DNA of 64,000 nt, taken from positions 620,001 through 684,000 of the forward strand of contig JANCYW010000001.1 of NCBI GenBank assembly GCA_026184775.1. The letters run 5' to 3'. The notes below the pieces were generated by a model. The model ran no database searches and was not told the DNA's origin. It saw only the letters and a list, made by a program, of their open reading frames with translations. Made by a program: the position numbers and the translations under genes. The stretch comes from Cyanidium caldarium (Eukaryota > Rhodophyta > Bangiophyceae > Cyanidiales > Cyanidiaceae). Shown piece by piece: positions 54,799 to 61,917 of the stretch. Positions within the stretch are counted from its first letter, which is position 1. Each line of letters begins with the position of its first letter.

Positions 54799-55119
54799 CT
54801 ACTCGCGCAGTGGTGGCGACAGTGCCAGGATGATGGCGGCGATGACGATCAGCGACAGCGCCGGTATGGTGTAGCCGCCAAAGTCGTCGGCGTTCGCCGC
54901 CAGCATCCGCGACACGTCGTTCATAGCGTTGGCCGCCTCACAACCACCGCACGGTATGGCCACGTTCGCCACGCACTCGGTGCCCGGCATCAGCACCATC
55001 GCCACCTGGGCCGCTTTACCAACCGATGTCTTCGGCGCCCGCCGCGACCGCGCCGCCCGGCACATTGCGCCCGTCCGCGCGCCCACCCGTGAAGTCGGTG
55101 CCGACGTGCTCACGAACAT
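54799..55119 (-). CDS. small single-span protein, probably plastid
   Basis: 106 residues from the ATG at 55119; family not recognised. N-terminus MFVSTSAPTSRVGARTGAMCRAARSRR: Phe at position 2, Ser/Thr/Arg-rich and acid-free, as red-algal transit peptides are. Next a moderately hydrophobic stretch with AMVLMPGTECVANVAIP (about 41-56), possibly a thylakoid-lumen signal, a Cys-containing GGCEA, then a single C-terminal span in DDFGGYTIPALSLIVIAAIILALSPPLRE (about 78-106), ending right after the span. The general shape is that of a small photosystem or thylakoid assembly subunit. The frame is open for 70 more codons upstream, but these have no such leader. Confidence 0.55.
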   Translation of the reverse strand: MFVSTSAPTSRVGARTGAMCRAARSRRAPKTSVGKAAQVAMVLMPGTECVANVAIPCGGCEAANAMNDVSRMLAANADDFGGYTIPALSLIVIAAIILALSPPLRE

Positions 55120-55527
55120 GGAGAGAAGGTCAGCTGCACAGATTCCGCCTTGTCGCGCGTTCAAGTCCCCCGATGAAGTGTCACCGTACGTCCCGTTGAC
55201 ACGGACCACGTACACGACGGTCTCGGAAACGACCCGGGCCCCGGGATATGCGCCAAGGAGGGAACCGGTCGAGCGGTCCGGCGGCGAGGCGGTGAGCTCG
55301 CGCTGACCCTCGAATCGACAATTTCGCACTACATTGTCTAAGATGAGTCATCGTCCCGCCAGAGCTCCCGAGCGTGCAGACGGCGCGCCGGCTGCAGCAC
55401 CTCCTCGCATCCGTGGCACGGGCTGCTCGCAAACCCCGCAGCGAGTGCTCCTCTCGTCGCCGTCTATAGGGTGTCGGACGCGCCATCACGCACGAGCACT
55501 TGTGTAGAACACACGCAACGCAACCTC
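55120..55527. other. divergent spacer between two small plastid-type membrane proteins
   Basis: 408 bp lying between outward ATGs at 55119 and 55528. No tRNA or other gene was found; partial T-loop-like words (for example GCGTTCAAGTC near 55158) do not give paired stems. Probably a shared promoter. Confidence 0.45.
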
Positions 55528-55929
55528 ATGGCACCGAGCGCATTTATCGTGAGCGCCGGAGCGCGGCCGTTTGTGGGCCGCGCGGTCCCGCGGACGACGA
55601 CGACGACGACGACGCGCTCGACTCTGTGGCGGGCGGCCCGGCGGGCACCGCAACTGCGGGCGTCGCTGGTGGAGGGTACGGCTGCGGGAGTGAAGCAGGC
55701 AAGCGAGCTGTTGGCATCCACGCTCAGCTTGACGCTGCCGTCGATGAACCTGAGCGCCGAGGACGGTGGCATGGTGGTGCAGTTTGGCGCCTACCTGGCC
55801 ATATTCTTGGGCCTGCTGTTGCCGGTCGGTTTTCTCATCATCCTATACATCCAGTCGGCAACGCGGAATGCAGCGCTCAAGGAGGCAGCCGGGCCGGAGG
55901 AGGAAGAGGAGGAGATCACTTTCGAGTAG
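55528..55929 (+). CDS. small single-span protein, probably plastid
   Basis: 133 residues from the ATG at 55528; family not recognised. Leader MAPSAFIVSAGARPFVGRAVPR carries Phe residues near the start and no acids, then a Thr run and Arg-rich stretch (transit peptide look). A helix ending in LSLTLPSMNLSAEDGG precedes a strong membrane span MVVQFGAYLAIFLGLLLPVGFLIILYIQ (about 82-109), then a short tail with a run of Glu, ending EEEITFE. The layout resembles small thylakoid proteins. Divergent partner of the gene at 54799-55119. Confidence 0.58.
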   Translation: MAPSAFIVSAGARPFVGRAVPRTTTTTTTRSTLWRAARRAPQLRASLVEGTAAGVKQASELLASTLSLTLPSMNLSAEDGGMVVQFGAYLAIFLGLLLPVGFLIILYIQSATRNAALKEAAGPEEEEEEITFE

Positions 55930-56400
55930 TGCGGCAGGGGTAGTCGTCGAGTGCCGGCGGCCGACCACCGATGGACGAATCGGGAACGTGGCGGAAGGCG
56001 ACGGCTGATGCGAGTGGAGTCCGGTAGCGACGTCGTCCCAGTCGACAGAGGCCGTTTGTGAAGTAGGCAGTGAGTCGACGGCTCACAGAGCGCACCCACA
56101 CGGGCAGTCAGGCTGTGGTGAACGCGGGTATCGATAAAAGAATGGAATGTCACTTTTCCCATGGAGCGGGTGCATGGATGGAAAACCGAGGGCATGCGTG
56201 TTAGGCATGTCCTGACGACGTTGTCGGAGCTGCAACGTACATCGAGACGGCCTCTCTGCTGGAGACGCTGGCGGGAGTCGAGCGGAGCGAGCGTTCGACT
56301 CTGTCGGCCACGATGCACCGATCTTGTCGGGTTTGACGAGCGCACAATTTCCGGCTTGCACCCGCTCTCTTTACTTTCTCAGCCCTTGCAGCTCCGCTGC
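55930..56400. other. spacer upstream of the ARFRP1-like gene
   Basis: 471 bp without a supported gene. The frame of the next gene remains open back to 56161, where an ATG would add 80 residues, but that stretch does not resemble a small GTPase start. No RNA gene recognised. Confidence 0.45.
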
Positions 56401-57168
56401 ATGTACGGACTGTTGTGGGCGCTGGCGGAACCGTGGCGCGCCGGGCAACGACACTCGTACCGGATCCTGGTGTTGGGCGTCGATGAGTCTGGCAAGACCA
56501 CCTGGGTGCGAGCAGCACAATCGGTTCGCCACAAAAGACAGACGTCAGATGCCACTGCCGCACCTCCTCCCCCCTCCAACCTGTCCGATCCGCACCCGCA
56601 CTCTCTCTCGTCAGCGTATCAGCCGACGGTGGGGCTGTCGGTGACGCGGTTGTCGGTGCGGTGCACCGATCCCGCCAGCGCTACTCGTCACACGCAGTCG
56701 TGGCTGTTGTGGGATCTGGGCGGCAAGGCGTCCCTGCGCGGTATCTGGGAACGATACCTGCCCGAGGCGGACGCCATCGTATGGGTTATGCGGACATCGG
56801 AGCCGAGCGATGAACCTGGCCAATTGTCGCCCCGCTGGTCGGAAGCGTGTGCCGAGCTGCAACGGGTGCTGCGCCGTCTGCCACGGCGACAGGATGCCGT
56901 CCGCTCGGTGCCGCTGCTGGTGGTGTTGAACGGTAGCGCCGACGAGCGCCGCTTATCCCAACTGCGCAGTATTCTGTCAGCGCGCGCTTTTCCGAGGGAT
57001 CGGAATGCACCGACCGAGAGGAACGGGACCGACGGCCTGCATGCCACCTCGCATCGCCACCTCCTGTGCAGCAGCGTGCAGCGGGTGGATCTGCGCAGCG
57101 GTGCCGGCGTGGCCGCCTGCATCGACTGGCTGGCACTGCAATTCCAGGCGAGTGGAGGCACGGGCTGA
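56401..57168 (+). CDS. ARFRP1/ARL-like small GTPase with degenerate nucleotide motifs
   Basis: 255 residues from the ATG at 56401. The start MYGLLWALAEPWRAGQRHSYRILVLG matches ARFRP1 (MYTLL...YCILILG), a trans-Golgi ARF-like protein that is not myristoylated. G1 GVDESGKTT (about 28-36); switch I-like PTVGLSVTRLSV (about 76-87); G3 WDLGGKASLRGIWERYLPEADAIVWVM (about 103-128). Two departures: the catalytic Gln after DLGG is Lys, and the G4 NKxD motif reads LNGSADERR. A disordered Pro/Ser loop (about 45-75) is inserted after G1 and another in the later part. It could bind nucleotide weakly or act as a pseudo-GTPase. A distant SRPRB-like identity is a second option. Confidence 0.7.
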   Translation: MYGLLWALAEPWRAGQRHSYRILVLGVDESGKTTWVRAAQSVRHKRQTSDATAAPPPPSNLSDPHPHSLSSAYQPTVGLSVTRLSVRCTDPASATRHTQSWLLWDLGGKASLRGIWERYLPEADAIVWVMRTSEPSDEPGQLSPRWSEACAELQRVLRRLPRRQDAVRSVPLLVVLNGSADERRLSQLRSILSARAFPRDRNAPTERNGTDGLHATSHRHLLCSSVQRVDLRSGAGVAACIDWLALQFQASGGTG

Positions 57169-57238
57169 GGCGGCATCACCGTTCATCCGCGTTTCCTCGG
57201 AAATGTCTCGGGCATTTACCTGACGTTTTCCCCATTTC

Positions 57239-59110
57239 TCACACTTGACCGCGATGCACCACCTCTATATTCCGCACCGTTTCGCTCTCGGCGGCTCGTC
57301 CGCGGTACACGATCAACCAGAGGAGAAAGGCCAGCGCCAGCAGAACCAGCGGCGCGCCCAACAGTGCCACCGCCCACATTCCAGCGGTGCGCGGCATCGA
57401 CGCCGCCGTGCTGTACAGCATTCCCAGCACCAGTCGCATGTTCAAGGCGATCACAAACGCCGCCGCCGACCAGGCCGCCAGCCGCACCCATCGGCCGTTC
57501 ACGAAGTCGTCGCTCATCAGGCGCGCATCGCCGGTGAACCGAATCACCGGCACGATGGCAAACGGCAGCTGCAGCGACAGTATCACCTGCGATAAAATCA
57601 GCAGCCGGTAGGTGCTCTGCGTGCCCAACACCGCAATGGCTGCACAACTGGGCAGCACTGCACACAGCCGGGTCAGCAGTCGCTGCTTCCAGGGTGTGAG
57701 CGCGACGCCCAAAAACCCGTCCATCACGTACTGTCCAGCCAGGGTGCCGGTGAGGGTGCTGGACTGGCCGGCGGCGATGAGGGCGATACCGAACGCCAGC
57801 GGCGCCAGCTCCACCCGCCCGAACAGCCGCACCTGCAGCACCCGCTCCAGCATCGCGTGTGCGTCCTGCAACGTATTCACCGGGATGTGGTGTTTGTAGA
57901 AGACGGCCGCCGCGACGATGAGAATGGCGGCGTTGATGAACAGCGCCGCATGCAACGCCACCGCACAATCGAGCAAGGCATACCGACATTCCAGGCGGAC
58001 CGCTGCTGCGGAACGCGGCATGGGAGTGGCGACGTTGTCGTCGCCGTTCCTATCCCACGCATCCGCCGCTTTCCGCATGCCCACTGCTCGATGTGGTGGT
58101 GGCGCGGCGCTCTCCTCTTCGTGTCGCTCCCTTGCCATCGGTGTCGGTCGTCGAATCACCAGCGCCGAGTGCAGATAGAAATTGTGCGGCATCACCGTAG
58201 CGCCCACCATGCCCAGCGCTATATACAGACTGTCGCCGTCAATGTGCGGCACCAGACCGGCGGCCACTTCGGATATACTCGGGCGGCTGAGCACCAGTTC
58301 GATCACAAAACTGGCGCCAATGACGCCCAACAAGGTCAGGATGAGCTGCTCCAGCCGGCGCATGCCGTACCGCTCGGCCATCAACAACACCAACGTGTCC
58401 AACGCCGTGAGCAGCACACCCAGCAACAGCGGTATGCCCAGCAGCAAGTTGAGCCCGATGGCGGTGCCGAGCACCTCCGCCAGATCGGTGGCCACGATGG
58501 CCAGCTGCGCGGAGGCGAACAGCGCCATCCGCGGCCCGAACGGATACACCTCCCGACACAGCTGCGCCAAGTGTCGCTGCGTCACGATGCCCATCCGCGA
58601 CGTCAGCGTCTGCAGCAGCACCGCCATCGCGTTGGAGGCCACCAATACCCACAGCAGCTGGTAGCCGAATCGCGAGCCGCCCTCGATGTCCGTGGCCCAG
58701 TTGCCCGGATCCATGTACCCGATAGAGATCAGAAAAGCCGGTCCCATCTTGGCGAACGCATCTCGCCATCGGAACGATTCGGACAGCGCAGGTGCGGCAG
58801 GTGATGAGGCGAGGGAGCCGCTGGAATGAGTCACGCGCGGCGATGGGGACGGGCGAACCTCGTCTGAAGCGCCCGACGCCTCGCGTGCCCGCGGTTGACC
58901 GTTGCGGGACGACACTCCAGACGACCCATGCGCGCCGTCTCGCGAGCGCCAGTCGAGGCGGCGAGGGCTGGGTTCGCGGTGCAGAACGGGCATGTCGGCC
59001 AGGCCGCTTTCCGGGGTGAGCACCTCCGTCTCCGGCGGTGGTTTCTCCCGCCCGGTGGCACTGTCATCGTCCGCCAGTGACTCGAGAGCGATGGATGTCG
59101 CCGGCACCAT
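57239..59110 (-). CDS. NRAMP-family metal transporter (bacterial MntH-like core)
   Basis: 623 residues. NRAMP proteins import Mn2+/Fe2+ with protons. The N-terminal ~115 residues are disordered and charged. The membrane core begins FAKMGPAFLISIGYMDPGNWATD, with the metal-binding DPGN of helix 1 at about 134-137. GGSRFGYQLLWVLVASNAMAVLLQTL and LGIVTQ-like wording follow; helix 6 holds MVGATVMPHNFYLHSALV (about 302-319), with the metal ligand Met and the MPHN motif. GQSSTLTGTLAGQYVMDGFL (about 450-470) is also standard. DPGNWATDI-GGS-FGY is nearer to bacterial MntH than to animal or plant NRAMP. The loop after helix 6 is long and acidic. The end is short and cytosolic. Confidence 0.92.
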   Translation of the reverse strand: MVPATSIALESLADDDSATGREKPPPETEVLTPESGLADMPVLHREPSPRRLDWRSRDGAHGSSGVSSRNGQPRAREASGASDEVRPSPSPRVTHSSGSLASSPAAPALSESFRWRDAFAKMGPAFLISIGYMDPGNWATDIEGGSRFGYQLLWVLVASNAMAVLLQTLTSRMGIVTQRHLAQLCREVYPFGPRMALFASAQLAIVATDLAEVLGTAIGLNLLLGIPLLLGVLLTALDTLVLLMAERYGMRRLEQLILTLLGVIGASFVIELVLSRPSISEVAAGLVPHIDGDSLYIALGMVGATVMPHNFYLHSALVIRRPTPMARERHEEESAAPPPHRAVGMRKAADAWDRNGDDNVATPMPRSAAAVRLECRYALLDCAVALHAALFINAAILIVAAAVFYKHHIPVNTLQDAHAMLERVLQVRLFGRVELAPLAFGIALIAAGQSSTLTGTLAGQYVMDGFLGVALTPWKQRLLTRLCAVLPSCAAIAVLGTQSTYRLLILSQVILSLQLPFAIVPVIRFTGDARLMSDDFVNGRWVRLAAWSAAAFVIALNMRLVLGMLYSTAASMPRTAGMWAVALLGAPLVLLALAFLLWLIVYRGRAAESETVRNIEVVHRGQV

Positions 59111-59406
59111 GGTCTGTCTCTCTATAAGGAAAGAAACCTAGGTTGGCGTGGGTCGCGTCCACGCGCGGACGACCCGCGGACGTGTGGAAGCCGGAGTGCG
59201 CACCGAAACGGGCGCGGTCGAAGGTGTCGCGAGGGGAAACGGGCGGCGGGGCACTGGACCAAGGAGCGGGGCAGCGGGTAGACACACAGGGAGAGAGCAG
59301 CGATAAGGAGAACATAAGGTAAGCACATACGCGCGCGCAGGGGAGTAACGGTGCCAAGAGCAGTGAGCGGAGTGAGGTTGATCGGAGCACTGTGCCCAGC
59401 GACGTT

Positions 59407-60672
59407 ATGATCCTGTGCCCGAGATTCCCCACCGCTTGGTCACTGGACCCGCTTCTCTCCCCCGTTGACCCGCTCCCTTCCTCCTCCCATTGTCTTCTCT
59501 TGACCGGCCCCTCATCCGCTATCCTTCGTTCACGCCCGCACTCCGAGCGCGATGTCGCTCGTGCTTGGCCGCGCGCCCGCGCGACGGATACGCTCGCGGT
59601 TGGCGGTGGTGCTCTGGCACGAGCACACTGCGGGCCGTCCGCATTTCTGGAACGGTTAGGGACTGGGTGGCGCTGGCGGCAAGCACTCATGGGGGCGTTA
59701 CGGCAGCGCCCGGTTACGGAAAGCGGCTTGGCTGGGCGGCAGGTGTCGTCGCCAACACCCGAACACCGCCTCGCTTTCGTCTCTTCCATCTCGTGCTGGC
59801 GGGCGGGGACAGCACACCGAGGCGGCTGCAGTGGCGCAGCTCAGGCTGTCGGGAGACCGCCGCTGCCGAGTAGGCGGCCGCGACCGGTCTCTCTACACTG
59901 GAGGGGACGCGTTCGGTGGTGGTCCGTGCGAGCGTGCGCCTCACCCTCTCCGGAGCCGAGCACCGACGACGACGACGACGACGACGTGGCCGTGCGCATT
60001 CACGACGCCTTTCTCAACGCGTGCGTGCCGACGCGCGGCGTGCCGTACGTGAACGCGCTGAAAGCGTTCATAGCGGCCACCGCAGAGGCCTACCGACGCG
60101 GGTATTCGTTGGAGGCGCTGGACGTGGAGGTGCGACGCGCCAGCAGCGAGACGCGCACCCGGGACGGACGGCCGGTGGTGCAGCGACCGCTGCAATCGGA
60201 TGAGGTGGAGTTGCGCACCATATGGCTGACGCTGGTGTACAAGGCATTGCGCTATATTGATTATCCGCGGGAGCGCCTGCCGCCCGATGTGGATGCGGCC
60301 GGTATGGCCGCCGGACGCCCGCCGTCCCCCTCCAACACGGCCGCCACCCCCATCACCACCCGTACCACCGCTGGCGCCACCCGCACGGCCACCGAGTTCC
60401 GATTCCCGGACCCGTTCGACCGCTTCGTCAAGTCGATCGTGGATGCGGCGCGCGCCGGGTACGATCTGGCGCGTATCAAACTGGAGCAACAGATCCGCAA
60501 CGCCACCACCAACAATTCAGAGGCGGATGCCAGCGCTGCAGGAGGCAGCAGTCCGGGCGCACCGCGCTCCTCGCTCGAGTCGGCCATCCTGGCGCAGTCG
60601 ACGCGGCTGGTCTGGCTCACCGTGCAGGTGGTCGACGGCATGTCGGGCGATGGCGGTGCCGCTATGGGCTGA
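59407..60672 (+). CDS. hypothetical protein with a duplicated helical unit, probably plastid
   Basis: 421 residues from the ATG at 59407; family not recognised. The first ~190 residues are Arg/Ser/Pro-rich with no acids in long stretches (transit-like or misassigned 5' leader; an in-frame ATG at 59690 is an alternative). An Asp run of seven precedes the folded part. Two similar helical units follow: unit A NALKAFIAATAEAYRRGYSLEALDVEVRR with LRTIWLTLVYKALRYIDYP, and unit B DRFVKSIVDAARAGYDLARIKLEQQ with ESAILAQSTRLVWLTVQVVDGM. The shared pattern is F-[IV]-x4-[AD]-A-x-x-x-GY-x-L-x5-E, then L-x3-W-LT-x2-V. This looks like an ancient internal duplication. Confidence 0.6.
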   Translation: MILCPRFPTAWSLDPLLSPVDPLPSSSHCLLLTGPSSAILRSRPHSERDVARAWPRARATDTLAVGGGALARAHCGPSAFLERLGTGWRWRQALMGALRQRPVTESGLAGRQVSSPTPEHRLAFVSSISCWRAGTAHRGGCSGAAQAVGRPPLPSRRPRPVSLHWRGRVRWWSVRACASPSPEPSTDDDDDDDVAVRIHDAFLNACVPTRGVPYVNALKAFIAATAEAYRRGYSLEALDVEVRRASSETRTRDGRPVVQRPLQSDEVELRTIWLTLVYKALRYIDYPRERLPPDVDAAGMAAGRPPSPSNTAATPITTRTTAGATRTATEFRFPDPFDRFVKSIVDAARAGYDLARIKLEQQIRNATTNNSEADASAAGGSSPGAPRSSLESAILAQSTRLVWLTVQVVDGMSGDGGAAMG

Positions 60673-60938
60673 TGGAGGATGACAACTGCCGCAGTGAAGG
60701 GACGCATGGCGCTCTTGTTATGCTAAAGTGGTGGATGGTGCCTGGTGTGGATGCCGCCGCACGCACTCATGCGTTCGAGACCTGCGATCCGGTTCGCGCA
60801 GCGCGCTAGCCGTGCACGCGTCGCTGCTGAGGATGTGCTCCGGATAGAACAGGTGGCGCCAGGGCATCCAAGAGGAGGATGTAGCTGAGCGTGCGCGACA
60901 AGGCATTATGCAACAACGCTGCAGCTCCACGACACGAG

Positions 60939-61832
60939 ATGGAGGATCGTCTGGCGAACCAGCCCGCAGCCGACCTCCTCTCAACGGGGACGACCGCGAC
61001 GCCCCCTGCCCCGCAGACTTTCCACGGCGACCTGCAGCACTGTCTGGCGTATATCGACAGTGCCGTGGCCGGTGATCTGTTGCCGCCGACGCTCCTACTC
61101 CGTGTGGCATTGCCATCTCGCCGTTGCAGCTGGCGGACGGTGTTGCAGACGCTGCACGAATTGTACGCAGCGGTGGCCGTGGCCGCCGCCGGATATATCG
61201 CCGACGAACCGACACGAGCGGTGCGCATCATCACCTGGCCGGTATGGATCGTGGTGCAAGTTTTCGTCTCCGGTGCTCGCTCCCCTCCGTGGCCTCGATA
61301 TGACACGGTGGCGGTGGGCGGCACCTTTGACCACTTTCACGCCGGCCACCGCCTGCTGCTGTCGGTGGCGCGATACGCCTGTCGACGACGGCTGCGCATC
61401 GGCGTGACCGGTGCCTCGCTACTGCAACACAAGGCGGCGGCCGCAGCGATGGAGCCGCTGTCGGTGCGCATGCGCGCTGCCGAACAGTTTGTGCGGCAGT
61501 TGGAAGAGGCCGCGCAACCGGGCACGCGTTCCGATGTGAATGATGATGATGATGATGAATTCGGCCGTGTGCAGATATTGTTGAGCGAGTTGCGGGACGC
61601 TGCCGGGCCGGCCGGCACCGACCCCGACATCGACGCGCTGGTGGTGTCCACCGAGACGGTTCGCAGTGCCCGCCGGGTCAATGCGCAGCGTCGGGCCCGC
61701 GGCCTGCGCGCCCTCACCCTGCTGGTGGTGCCGCTGGTCGCCAGCGGCATCGACCGACATGCCGAGTGCACGGCCGGCAAACTCAGCTCGACCTGGTTGC
61801 GGGAGCAGGCCCTGAAGCGAGTGCGCCCGTAA
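60939..61832 (+). CDS. COAD: phosphopantetheine adenylyltransferase (eukaryotic PPAT/CoaD)
   Basis: 297 residues from the ATG at 60939. PPAT makes dephospho-CoA from 4'-phosphopantetheine and ATP, the fourth step of CoA synthesis. The nucleotidyltransferase core starts DTVAVGGTFDHFHAGHRLLLSVA (about 121-143), with the HxGH motif intact, then RIGVTGASLLQHK (about 152-164), ALVVSTETVRSARRVNAQRRARGLRALTLLVVP (about 234-266, read in parts) and GKLSSTWLREQALK near the end: all eukaryotic/archaeal PPAT wording. The N-terminal ~115 residues resemble the poorly conserved front of COASY. No dephospho-CoA kinase domain follows, so it is a single-function enzyme as in plants and yeast. A short acidic DDDDDE run lies in a loop. 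Confidence 0.9.
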   Translation: MEDRLANQPAADLLSTGTTATPPAPQTFHGDLQHCLAYIDSAVAGDLLPPTLLLRVALPSRRCSWRTVLQTLHELYAAVAVAAAGYIADEPTRAVRIITWPVWIVVQVFVSGARSPPWPRYDTVAVGGTFDHFHAGHRLLLSVARYACRRRLRIGVTGASLLQHKAAAAAMEPLSVRMRAAEQFVRQLEEAAQPGTRSDVNDDDDDEFGRVQILLSELRDAAGPAGTDPDIDALVVSTETVRSARRVNAQRRARGLRALTLLVVPLVASGIDRHAECTAGKLSSTWLREQALKRVRP

Positions 61833-61917
61833 AGGGGCGTGTGCGTTTACCACCCTGTCGCACGACGCTGACCGCTTGTCACTCGCATGTCCCAATCCAC
61901 CACCCAGTCTCACCGTC

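Noticed and set aside
55150-55180. T-loop-like word GCGTTCAAGTC
   Set aside because: The flanking bases do not pair (CGCG against CCCC), and there is no tRNA context.
56270-56320. GCGTTCGACTC resembling a tRNA T arm
   Set aside because: Stem pairing fails after the first base pair; no partner half nearby.
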